A stretch of DNA of 7,456 nt, from the NCBI GenBank assembly GCA_004562975.1, contig SFQP01000099.1, positions 1 to 7,456 on the forward strand. Direction: 5' to 3'. This DNA comes from a bacterium. Its GTDB lineage: Bacteria > Bacteroidota > Bacteroidia > Bacteroidales > Bacteroidaceae. Shown one piece after another: positions 1 to 6,544 of this stretch. Position numbers and translations under genes: made by a program. Positions within the stretch are counted from its first letter, which is position 1, and the number at the start of each line of letters is the position of its first letter. The notes beneath the pieces were generated by a model. The model was not told the DNA's origin, made no database searches, and saw nothing but the letters and a program-made list of their open reading frames with translations.

Positions 1-333
1 GGAGTCAGCATCGCTTGCCTCGTGGCCTTCGTAGGCGGCATCCTGTTTTTGGTATTCCACGGCAGCGAGCCTTTCGAGCTGGCGCAATACCAGAACTTCA
101 GCTACGAAGCACCCCACCCCGCCGAATACACCACGCTGCCGGGCATTCTGCAAGGCTTCTGCCAGTTCACCGCCATCGGCTGGATCCAGACCGGCGTGCT
201 ACTGCTCATCCTCACGCCCATCCTGCGCGTACTGCTCTCATTTTTCGACTTCGTGAAAGAGCGCGACTGGCTCTACGCAGCCATCACCGCCGCCGTATTG
301 GCTGTGATCATCAGCAACTCGCTGAGCTTTTAA
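1..333 (+). CDS. DUF1634-family small integral membrane protein (5' end cut by window)
   Basis: The frame is open from base 1 and ends at TAA 331-333, leaving 110 residues. The true start lies upstream of the window; the internal GTG at 22 is inside the first membrane helix and is not a credible start. Three hydrophobic segments are visible: residues about 2-19, 58-85 and 90-108. The stretch around GVLLLILTPILRVLLS followed by F-x-x-x-K-E-R-D-W-L-Y matches the hallmark of DUF1634 (a TP-x-x-R-V helix end, then a charged turn and the last helix). Members of this family are about 110-130 aa, so little is missing. In many genomes DUF1634 genes sit directly after a TauE/SafE (TSUP) anion-exporter gene and may act as its partner; that gene would lie outside this window, so the link is inference. 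The biochemical role of the family is unknown. A strong terminator follows 128 nt downstream. Confidence 0.75.
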   Translation, partial: GVSIACLVAFVGGILFLVFHGSEPFELAQYQNFSYEAPHPAEYTTLPGILQGFCQFTAIGWIQTGVLLLILTPILRVLLSFFDFVKERDWLYAAITAAVLAVIISNSLSF

Positions 334-461
334 AGGACAGCTATTGATTACTATAGTTTGATGCTGAACACGGAAGGCAAGGAAGTGGCAACTTACAACC
401 TGTAACTGCCTGCCCTGCTCCGGGAGACATACAAACAACAAAACATACACTTAAACACACC

Positions 462-492
462 GGCGGATTGGCTACGGCCAGTCCGCCTTTTT
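462..492 (+). terminator. Rho-independent terminator of the DUF1634 gene
   Basis: The left arm GGCGGATTGG (462-471) pairs with CCAGTCCGCC (478-487) over 10 bp, with one G-T wobble. The loop is six bases (472-477), and five T residues follow at 488-492. The strong GC stem plus T tract, downstream of the rightward gene and with no other gene between, makes this a clear intrinsic terminator. Confidence 0.85.
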
Positions 493-502
493 CTGTTTCT
501 GT

Positions 503-590
503 CGGGCAACTTGCCCTGCGTAGTCGCCGACTCCCCCCTGGGTTTCCGCTACCGGGTACAACTTGTCCTGCTACCGGGTACAACTTGCCC
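503..590. repeat. Short repeat family GGG(ta)CAACTTG(C/T)CC, three copies
   Basis: An 18-base unit, GCTACCGGGTACAACTTG, occurs twice with a period of 22 (548-565 and 570-587). A related third copy at 504-516 reads GGGCAACTTGCCC, a perfect palindrome with six-base arms around one central C. The later copies look like the same core with TA inserted after GGG and variable CC-rich ends. The block lies between the two convergent terminators and no gene overlaps it. It could be a small intergenic repeat or a decayed element; function is unknown. Confidence 0.6.
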
Positions 591-690
591 CTATACGGGA
601 TACTCCGAAAAAACAGCGAATAAGAACAGCCAATCGGCGGAAAGCAACAGCAAAACGGCGGGCTGAAACAACAAGCCTTCACCTCGGGAT

Positions 691-726
691 AATCAAAAAA
701 GGAGTTGCGCCGTTCAGCGCAACTCC
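691..726 (-). terminator. Rho-independent terminator of the susC-susD-lipoprotein operon
   Basis: Arms 701-710 (GGAGTTGCGC) and 717-726 (GCGCAACTCC) are perfectly complementary over 10 bp, around a six-base loop. On the - strand the stem is followed by TTTTTTGATT (complement of 691-700). It starts 14 nt after the stop codon of the last operon gene and faces the right way, so it marks the 3' end of the operon mRNA. Confidence 0.9.
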
Positions 727-739
727 TGTCTATATCAAC

Positions 740-1828
740 CTATAGGGTTGGAAAATATTTATTCAGTAAGGTAGTCCGTAATCTCGAAGCGGTCAATGTC
801 TGCTTCTCCGAAGCGTCGTCCTTGAATACGGCAGTGTGTCCCTCTCCGTCGATAGCAGTGGGCTGTGCGTAACACGGACCGAAGTTACGGCCGTCCTGGA
901 AGTGAGAATAGCCCGTAGCAAACATCTTTTCAGTGGGTGTCACAACATATTCGCCCGGTTTCCAGTAGAAGGTCAGGTCTTGGCAAGAGAGACCATCCAG
1001 CCATCCGCTGATACGTCCCATTTCGCGGCTGGGCGAGTATACGAGCACGCACTCAGTGGGCACCAAATTGCCGTCCGCGTCAGCAGAGAAGAGCCAGCTG
1101 TAATAGTTACCGATGGCAAATTCGTACCAGTCGTTCTTGGGCTGCGTCATGATATGAGTGGCGGATACTTTGGTATTCTCACCCATTACCTGATACGTAC
1201 GTCCATTTGCCTCGGTGGTGAGGGTAATGGTTTCAGTGCCCAAAGTAATGACAACGCCGTTGTCAGTTTCGACAAAGGTACCCGTGATTGAATTCTCCTC
1301 ATCCAATTCGCAGCTTACAGTGTTGTCAGCGTTGAGCGAAATGACGCGACCGTCAGCCAGAAGCCAGTCGCCGAGGTAAGAAATTTTGTTACCCTTAATG
1401 GCGGTGAAGACACCCTTGTCAGCAAGCTTTCCACCGTCGACCGTATAAATATTCACTGTCATCTTACCCAAGTCATTCTTGTAAGCGATGGTGATACGGG
1501 CGGGCAGTTCGTACATTGACTCGTCATAGTTAGCCTGAATGACGCCGGTAGCACGGTTATAGGTAACCTTACCCTGGCTAAACACGTTAGCGCGACCGTT
1601 GGCAGTGTTGTAGGTGGTAACGTCGCACACAGTGTCATTCTCCTCGGTTACGTAGAGGTTCACTGTGTAGGAGGTACCACCGTCCTCGGTATAGTCATTG
1701 ACATAGATGCCGAGGTCGGGGGTGGAAGGATAGTGAATGGCGCCGGGACCTTCCTCAAAGTTGTCGTTACAGGAAGTGATTGCCAAAGCAACGGCAGCGA
1801 AGGCAACCAGTTTCTTCATATATTTCAT
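740..1828 (-). CDS. Surface lipoprotein, third gene of the susCD operon (SusE/SGBP position), family unassigned
   Basis: This is a 362-aa protein with a signal peptide II: KK at residues 5-6, a hydrophobic core at 7-17, then the lipobox ITSC with lipidated Cys20. The residues after Cys20 (NDNFEE) are acid-rich, as in Bacteroidetes lipoproteins exported to the cell surface. An in-frame ATG three codons downstream (Met4) is an equally possible start; the signal peptide is intact either way. The rest looks all-beta. An N-terminal part (about 25-130) could be an Ig-like or BT_3987-like fold. The C-terminal part (about 230-330) contains a Y-S-W-L-F strand, a WLDG turn, F-Y-W and an ATGYSHFQDG motif, a pattern seen in many Bacteroidetes operon lipoproteins. 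It starts 28 nt after the susD stop. By position it is probably an accessory glycan- or oligomer-binding protein; no ligand or enzyme signature is seen, so function is inferred from context. Confidence 0.8.
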   Translation of the reverse strand: MKYMKKLVAFAAVALAITSCNDNFEEGPGAIHYPSTPDLGIYVNDYTEDGGTSYTVNLYVTEENDTVCDVTTYNTANGRANVFSQGKVTYNRATGVIQANYDESMYELPARITIAYKNDLGKMTVNIYTVDGGKLADKGVFTAIKGNKISYLGDWLLADGRVISLNADNTVSCELDEENSITGTFVETDNGVVITLGTETITLTTEANGRTYQVMGENTKVSATHIMTQPKNDWYEFAIGNYYSWLFSADADGNLVPTECVLVYSPSREMGRISGWLDGLSCQDLTFYWKPGEYVVTPTEKMFATGYSHFQDGRNFGPCYAQPTAIDGEGHTAVFKDDASEKQTLTASRLRTTLLNKYFPTL

Positions 1829-1838
1829 AAGAATATGC

Positions 1839-1847
1839 TGTTAAAGG
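1839..1847 (-). promoter_or_regulatory. CCTTTAACA motif 10 nt upstream of the lipoprotein start
   Basis: On the - strand CCTTTAACA lies 10 nt before the ATG at 1828, in the 28-nt gap after susD. The same nine bases occur at nearly the same distance before the susD start (3344-3352). It is not a Shine-Dalgarno sequence. It could be a translation-enhancing or post-transcriptional control site; this role is inference. Confidence 0.35.
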
Positions 1848-1856
1848 ATTAAACTA

Positions 1857-3332
1857 CTATTCCGTCGGCCAGTTGCGCTCCAAGTTCTTGTTCACGGTCA
1901 GGTCGTTGGAAGGAATTTCCCAAACCCAGTGGTAATCGTTGGCAGGCATGTTAAGATTGGTAAAGCCATCGGTAGAGATAAGGAAACCGGCTGCCACAGG
2001 CTGAGCCTCCATGCGCTTGCAAGGCATACCCCAACGCTTGAGGCACTCCAGACGGAAGCCTTCGCCGCACATTTCGCGTGCCCACTCGTTCTTGATTTCA
2101 TTGAACAGGGCGGTGCCAGAAATGCCGGTCAGTTCGCTGGCCTTTCGGTTGGTGCGGAGGGCATTGAGGAAGTCAGCACCTCCGCCATCAATGCGGTTTT
2201 GAGCTTCAGCGGCAATGAGGTACATCTCTGCTACGCGGAAAGCCTTGGTCATGTTGTAGTATTCGTACTCACCCGTCTGCTTGAGTTCGTCGTTGCCCGG
2301 GAACTTGGTGAGGGTGTAAGCATGCTCGTCAATAATGTCGCCGGCAGCAGCACCCGTCTTGGCAAAGAAATAAGTTTTGCGAAGATCCCCTTTCTCATAC
2401 AGGTCGATAAGTCCCTGTGTGGGCAGGTACTCAGGACTGTACATATTGAGCTGGGTGCTGAAGCTGATGTACACACCGTACATGGTGCTGCGCTCGTCAA
2501 CCGTCTGCTGCGGCTCGTAAATCAGCTCCGAACTTACATCTTCCTTCCACATGGCCTTGAACTCGTTCTTGTCGGCACAGAGGGGGTATTTGGCAATGAC
2601 CTCCTTGGCGCAATCCACGGCGTTCTGGTAATTCTTCATTTGCAGGCTTACACGTGCCTCGAGTGCCTTGGCCACATTGTAGTTAGGCGCAGTATAGTCC
2701 GTGTTGTCCTTATCCTCGAAAAGTTCCTCTGCCTTGGTGAGGTCCTCGCAGATGAGCTTGTAGGTATCGGCAAGCGAAGAACGGTGGGGCTTTGCATTCA
2801 CGTCGACCGTGGTAACGAGGGGCAGACCGAGCGTCTTGTCGGCAGTCTCGGGGTCATACTCCTTGCAGTAGCGCACCACCATGTTGGCATAGGCATAAGC
2901 ACGGGCGAAGTAGGCCGTAGCCTTGTACTTCTTGATCAGTGCTTCGTCGTCAGAGCCTTCCTCCACCTCAATTTGGTCAATGTTGTTGATGACGTTGTTG
3001 GCGTTGGAAATCATGCCGTAGTTGGTAGTCCAGGCACCATCGCCATCGGTGGTAGAGGAAGTGAAACGCCAGTTGTGATACTGCATACAGGTGGTACCGG
3101 TGGTGCGGAGGTTGAAGAGGTCGCTTTGGAGTTCTGAAACGGTGCGACCGGCAGTGGCTGCACTACGCAGGTAGGCCAGGATACCGATATGGTAGTTGGT
3201 AGCATCGGAAACGTACTTCCAGGACTTCTCAGCCGGCAGCGAAGTTTCGGGATACTGGTCGAGCTCGCAGGAGGTCAGCGCAGTGGCGGCCAGAGCGGAG
3301 CACAACAGGGTTTTCAATATATATTTGTTCAT
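1857..3332 (-). CDS. SusD/RagB-family nutrient-binding outer-membrane lipoprotein
   Basis: This 491-aa protein is the surface lid that captures substrate for its SusC partner. The signal peptide II ends in the lipobox LTSC with Cys22, followed by ELDQYPETSLP, the usual SusD mature N-terminus. The N-terminal SusD-like domain spans about 23-215. TPR-like helices are visible at 136-157 (YKATAYFARAYAYANMVVR), 218-251 and 366-381. The C-terminal SusD/RagB domain (about 270-491) carries EWAREMCGEGFRLECLKRWG at 416-435, the family's E-R-x-x-E-x-x-x-E-G-x-R-x-x-D-L-x-R-W hallmark in a slightly variant form (Cys for the usual Asp at 430). It ends with WEIPSNDLTVNKNLERNW, the normal C-terminus. Length is typical. 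The start is placed at the only Met giving a complete signal peptide. It follows susC by 91 nt. Substrate specificity cannot be read from the sequence; this is a SusD homologue by family, not shown to be the starch protein. Confidence 0.95.
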   Translation of the reverse strand: MNKYILKTLLCSALAATALTSCELDQYPETSLPAEKSWKYVSDATNYHIGILAYLRSAATAGRTVSELQSDLFNLRTTGTTCMQYHNWRFTSSTTDGDGAWTTNYGMISNANNVINNIDQIEVEEGSDDEALIKKYKATAYFARAYAYANMVVRYCKEYDPETADKTLGLPLVTTVDVNAKPHRSSLADTYKLICEDLTKAEELFEDKDNTDYTAPNYNVAKALEARVSLQMKNYQNAVDCAKEVIAKYPLCADKNEFKAMWKEDVSSELIYEPQQTVDERSTMYGVYISFSTQLNMYSPEYLPTQGLIDLYEKGDLRKTYFFAKTGAAAGDIIDEHAYTLTKFPGNDELKQTGEYEYYNMTKAFRVAEMYLIAAEAQNRIDGGGADFLNALRTNRKASELTGISGTALFNEIKNEWAREMCGEGFRLECLKRWGMPCKRMEAQPVAAGFLISTDGFTNLNMPANDYHWVWEIPSNDLTVNKNLERNWPTE

Positions 3333-3343
3333 TGCGTTTTAAT

Positions 3344-3352
3344 TGTTAAAGG
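3344..3352 (-). promoter_or_regulatory. CCTTTAACA motif 11 nt upstream of the susD-like start
   Basis: On the - strand CCTTTAACA lies 11 nt before the ATG at 3332, followed by an AT-rich spacer ATTAAAACGCA. It repeats exactly the motif found before the next gene of the operon. No purine-rich Shine-Dalgarno sequence is present, as usual in Bacteroidetes. Confidence 0.35.
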
Positions 3353-3364
3353 TGAATAGCAGTG

Positions 3365-3409
3365 AATGCCTTGCCGGAGGGCAGTGACCGCTCCGGACTT
3401 GTGGGCATT
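3365..3409 (-). other. Nested stem-loop in the susC-susD intergenic gap
   Basis: An outer stem pairs AATGCC (3365-3370) with GGCATT (3404-3409). Inside it, CCGGAG (3374-3379) pairs with CTCCGG (3391-3396) around an 11-base loop. The hairpin fills most of the 91-nt gap between susC and susD and has no T tract, so it is not an ordinary terminator. It could mark an mRNA processing or stability site that sets different susC and susD levels; that role is inferred. Confidence 0.5.
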
Positions 3410-3423
3410 GACGGACTAAATCT

Positions 3424-6324
3424 TTAGAAGGTAACTTCCACGCCGAGGGTGAACTGGCGGGTAGAAGGATAGTTACCGATAGCCAGGTTGGAGTCAAGTT
3501 CGGGGTCAGCGCCGCGATACTTGGTCACCGTCCAGAGGTTACGTGCCGTAGCACTGAAGCGTACGTTCTGCAGGAAGCGGGTAGGTTCAATCAAGCGCTT
3601 GGGAAGGTCGTAAGAGAGCGAGAGGTTCTTCAGACGCATGAACGAAGCGTTCTCGAGCACGTGGGTATCGAACTGCGTGTCATACTTGAATGCGGGAAGT
3701 GCGGCCTTGTCGCCCGGCTTCTTCCAGATGTTCAACATGTCGCGGTCCTGGTTGAAACCGTTCTGCGCATTGGTGGCAGAGGCAGCGAAGAAGTAGTCAT
3801 TGTTCACCATGTACTTGCCCAGCATGAAGGAGAAGTCAGCATTCAGCGTCAGGCCCTTCCAGTGAGCTGCCAGACCGAAACCACCGGAGTGGGGCGTGAA
3901 GCGCTTCTTGCCCGTGTTCTGGTACAGGTCGTCGCTGTAGGTCTTGGTCATCGTTTCGGGGTTGTAAGTATAACCGGGTTCGCCGCTGTAACCCACCTTG
4001 TACCACATGGGTGCACCGTCTTTCTCGTCCACACCGGCGTAGATAGGCATGTAGTAGTTCAAGCTCTCGCCCACCACGTAGTTGAGCAGGTAGTTGTACA
4101 TAGGCCATTCCTCATAGCCGTAGAACAACTCGTCAATCTTGTTCGTGTTGTAAGCATAGTTGGCGTAAACGGTGAGGTAAGCATCACGGCTACGGAAGGC
4201 GTCAGCGCTGAGTTCGATTTCCACACCACGGTTCGACATAGAACCGATGTTAAGCATCTGGCTGCTGAAACCGGTGGTGAAAGGCAGAGGCACACTCATG
4301 AGCATGTCCTTCGTCTTCTTGTGGTAGACGTTGATGTCCACATTGATGCGATCATAGAAGCGAGCCATCACGCCGACGTTGGTCTGGATTTGCGTTTCCC
4401 ATCCCAGCTCGTCGTTGGCAGGCTGCTGGAGCAACCAACCGCTCTGGCCCAGGTACTGCGTGGTACCGATCAGACCGAGGCTACTGTAGTTACCGATGGA
4501 GGAGTTACCCGTGGAACCCACACTTACCTTGAACTGCAGGTCGGTGAGCCAGCCGCGTGTCTCGGCGAGGAAGTCTTCACGCGATACGTTCCACATCACA
4601 CCGCCGCTGTAGAAGTTGGCGGAACGGTTGTTGCGGCCGAAGCGGGAGCACTGGTCGTTACGCACGGTGAAGTTGGCGTAATATTTATCCTTATAGTTAT
4701 AGTCAGCACGTCCGAAGAACGAGAGATATTCGTTCACATAGGAGCTGTAAGAAGGAATCTTACCTTCGGTCACGTTACCGAGTGTCGGCAGACGGTCGTC
4801 GGTCGTACCGGTACCCTGGATGCCAAATGCCTTGTAGGAAGTCTTGATACCTTCCTGTCCGGCCAGCAGGATGACGTGGTGATCCGGCGTAACGTCGAAC
4901 TTGTACTCAGCCGTGTTGGTGATGGTCCACTGCGAAGAACGGGAGTGTCCCTCGTATGCCCAACCGGTGTCGGCACCGGGCATTGACTGGTACATATATT
5001 GCGATTCACGGCTGTCGGTGCCGTAGAGGCCGAGCTGCGACTTCACGGTCAGGCCCTTGAGCGGGGTAATCTGGGCATAGGCCACACCGCTGATGACGAT
5101 GTCGTTCGTCTGGCTGGGGCGGAGACGCTGCATGTACTGGAAGTCGTATATGTTGCCGCCGTAAATCATGTGTTCCTCGCGGTATTCAGGATCGTACGGA
5201 TCCCAGTAAGCGGGGTACATATAGGACGAAATCATGGCGTTGGCCGTGCTGCGGGTATCGGGGTTCGTCCATTCGTCAGAGCGGCGGTCAGTATAGGCAA
5301 TACTCTGCTTGATGCCGAAGGTGAGCCATTCCTTGGGTTTCGTGTCGAGGTTGGTGCGCACGGTGTAGCGGTCGTAGTGTGACACGCGAGTCAAGCTCTT
5401 CTGCTTCATGTACGATGCGGAAACGAAGTAAGTGGTGTTCCCGGAACCTCCCTGCATGGAGAAGTCGGTGTTGTACATAGGAGCGGCGTTGTCAAAGAAG
5501 TACTTCTGCCAGTTGGTGTTGGCACCGTGCAGCTTGTACTCTTCATATTTGTCGGCCTGGATGATGCCGTTCTCCAGCTGGAACTGGAGCAGTTCGTTGG
5601 CGTTCATCGGGTTGCCGATGCCGTTGGCCAACTGGCTCCAACCAATGCGCTGCGAAACGGAGATGCGGGCCTGTTCGTTGGCACGTCCGCGCTTGGTGGT
5701 CACATAAATAACACCGTTGGATGCACGCGAACCGTAGATAGAAGTGGCCGAAGCGTCCTTCAGCGTGGTGATGCTTTCGATGTCGCGGTCGTTGAGCAAG
5801 GCGAGCACAGCGGCAGAGGCGGGGGTGATGCTCATGTCGCCCATTTCGCCAGCGTCGCCGGAGTTGGAGAAAATCTGCAGACCAGCCACCTTACCTTGCA
5901 GAGCGTCAGCCACGTTGGGAGCGGGTTTGTCGGATACCTGTTCGCTGCCCACCTTCTTCACGGAACCTACCACGGTACCGATTTTACGTGCCGTACCGTA
6001 ACCAACCACAACGGCCTCGCCGAGTTCGTTGTCCTTGAGCACAACCTGCACGTTGCTGGCAACGCTCACCGTTTCGGCTTGCATACCGATATAAGAAACC
6101 ACAAGCTTCTTGGCACCAGGCGGCACATTCAGCTTGAACGTACCCTTTGCATCGGTGGTGGTAACGATTTTCGAGCCGGGGATGCGCACAGTGGCTCCCA
6201 TGACCGGCTGGCCGTTTGAATCGGTTACGCGGCCGGTTATCCGGCTTTGTGCCGAAGCAGTGGCTGACGAAAGCAGCAGGGCTGCTCCCAAAAGCACTAA
6301 CTTTTTCTTCATATCTTTAACCAT
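3424..6324 (-). CDS. SusC/RagA-family TonB-dependent outer-membrane transporter, plug domain with apparent internal deletion
   Basis: This 966-aa beta-barrel protein should import substrate captured by the adjacent SusD-like lid, powered by TonB-ExbBD. A type I signal peptide (KKK at 6-8, hydrophobic 9-20) ends at ASA-Q with cleavage after Ala25. Met5 is an alternative start. Residues 28-98 form the carboxypeptidase-regulatory-like domain (ITGRVTDSNGQPVMGATV, then VSYIGMQ). A TonB-box-like EAVVVGYGT (103-111) follows. The plug begins with NVADALQGKVAGLQIFSNSGD (137-157) and ends with KDASATSIYGSRASNGVIYVTTKRG (189-213). Between them the usual R-G...S...P-L-x-V-x-D-G core is absent: MSI (164-166) runs straight into TPASAAVLALLNDRDIESI, about 18 residues shorter than normal and in frame. 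The barrel (about 220-966) is intact and ends in the canonical TRQFTLGVEVTF with terminal Phe. First gene of the operon. Family assignment is certain; whether the shortened plug still works is not known. Confidence 0.95.
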   Translation of the reverse strand: MVKDMKKKLVLLGAALLLSSATASAQSRITGRVTDSNGQPVMGATVRIPGSKIVTTTDAKGTFKLNVPPGAKKLVVSYIGMQAETVSVASNVQVVLKDNELGEAVVVGYGTARKIGTVVGSVKKVGSEQVSDKPAPNVADALQGKVAGLQIFSNSGDAGEMGDMSITPASAAVLALLNDRDIESITTLKDASATSIYGSRASNGVIYVTTKRGRANEQARISVSQRIGWSQLANGIGNPMNANELLQFQLENGIIQADKYEEYKLHGANTNWQKYFFDNAAPMYNTDFSMQGGSGNTTYFVSASYMKQKSLTRVSHYDRYTVRTNLDTKPKEWLTFGIKQSIAYTDRRSDEWTNPDTRSTANAMISSYMYPAYWDPYDPEYREEHMIYGGNIYDFQYMQRLRPSQTNDIVISGVAYAQITPLKGLTVKSQLGLYGTDSRESQYMYQSMPGADTGWAYEGHSRSSQWTITNTAEYKFDVTPDHHVILLAGQEGIKTSYKAFGIQGTGTTDDRLPTLGNVTEGKIPSYSSYVNEYLSFFGRADYNYKDKYYANFTVRNDQCSRFGRNNRSANFYSGGVMWNVSREDFLAETRGWLTDLQFKVSVGSTGNSSIGNYSSLGLIGTTQYLGQSGWLLQQPANDELGWETQIQTNVGVMARFYDRINVDINVYHKKTKDMLMSVPLPFTTGFSSQMLNIGSMSNRGVEIELSADAFRSRDAYLTVYANYAYNTNKIDELFYGYEEWPMYNYLLNYVVGESLNYYMPIYAGVDEKDGAPMWYKVGYSGEPGYTYNPETMTKTYSDDLYQNTGKKRFTPHSGGFGLAAHWKGLTLNADFSFMLGKYMVNNDYFFAASATNAQNGFNQDRDMLNIWKKPGDKAALPAFKYDTQFDTHVLENASFMRLKNLSLSYDLPKRLIEPTRFLQNVRFSATARNLWTVTKYRGADPELDSNLAIGNYPSTRQFTLGVEVTF

Positions 6325-6540
6325 TTAATTAAACATTCATTTGAAATCGGAATACCCGTCAGCCTCAGCGGTGGAGCAACGGGCGTTAAGTCTTAGTTCG
6401 GATACTCTAAGGATGAGGGTACTTGGAGGCGTTGGTTTTGGTTGATGGAAACATGCCCGTCCCGATATACCTAAAAGGGTGCCGACCTATCCATTCGTCA
6501 CCCTAAATAGCTTGACCAGGCCCTATCGGAACCTTAATCG
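6325..6540 (-). promoter_or_regulatory. Long structured 5' leader of the susC operon mRNA
   Basis: From the promoter to the ATG the predicted leader is about 215 nt and markedly richer in G+C than the promoter region beside it. On the - strand a 9-bp stem (6524-6532 with 6459-6467, one G-T wobble) encloses a 6-bp stem AGGGTG/CACCCT (6499-6504 with 6476-6481). A further small stem CTTAG/CTAAG pairs 6407-6411 with 6392-6396. The segment GCCCGT (6379-6384) can pair either upstream with ACGGGC (6455-6460) or downstream with ACGGGT (6354-6359), but not with both. I do not recognise a known riboswitch class: no cobalamin, TPP, FMN or SAM core is seen. The last 20 nt before the ATG are AT-rich, the normal Bacteroidetes initiation context. 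A regulatory RNA leader is plausible; the ligand or mechanism is unknown. Confidence 0.5.
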
Positions 6541-6544
6541 GCGA

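Larger units (their letters stand above)
334..739. other. Convergent intergenic region without a credible gene
   Basis: This stretch of about 400 bases separates the rightward DUF1634 gene from the leftward susC operon. It contains a + strand terminator (462-492), a - strand terminator (691-726), and a small repeat family (503-590). It also holds a weak imperfect hairpin at 387-410 (GGCA/TGCC and TTACA/TGTAA arms, no T tract). Open frames here are short and have skewed composition (Cys/Pro-rich or Arg/Lys-rich), with no recognisable domain. The DUF1634 frame stays open for 23 more codons after its stop, to TAA at 403-405; this looks accidental. Confidence 0.6.

Noticed and set aside
334..405. 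In-frame 23-codon extension after the DUF1634 stop, as possible read-through or a tiny ORF (MLNTEGKEVATYNL)
   Set aside because: The DUF1634 protein ends at the normal family length and the extension is too short to judge; nothing suggests recoding.
341..682. 113-codon - strand frame in the convergent intergenic region
   Set aside because: The Cys/Pro/Ser-rich translation lacks any domain, crosses both the repeat cluster and the + strand terminator, and starts just after the operon terminator.
1929..3137. Long + strand open frame (402 codons) opposite the susD-like gene
   Set aside because: It is the antisense shadow of a certain SusD-family gene. Its His/Val/Leu-rich translation shows no domain and mirrors the codon bias of the real gene.
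3661..4986. Long + strand open frame (441 codons) opposite susC
   Set aside because: It is antisense to the highly conserved SusC barrel, with no recognisable domain, no promoter and the same skewed composition as other shadows.
6379..6515. Short matches in the susC leader to 23S rRNA-like words (AAGCTATTTAGG on one strand, GGGCGTTAAGT on the other)
   Set aside because: They are 11-12 nt, lie on opposite strands and are not in rRNA order, so they are best explained by chance.
6325..6540. Known riboswitch (cobalamin, TPP, FMN, SAM) in the susC leader
   Set aside because: The conserved cores of these classes were looked for and not found; the GGGTG/CACCC stem alone is not diagnostic.
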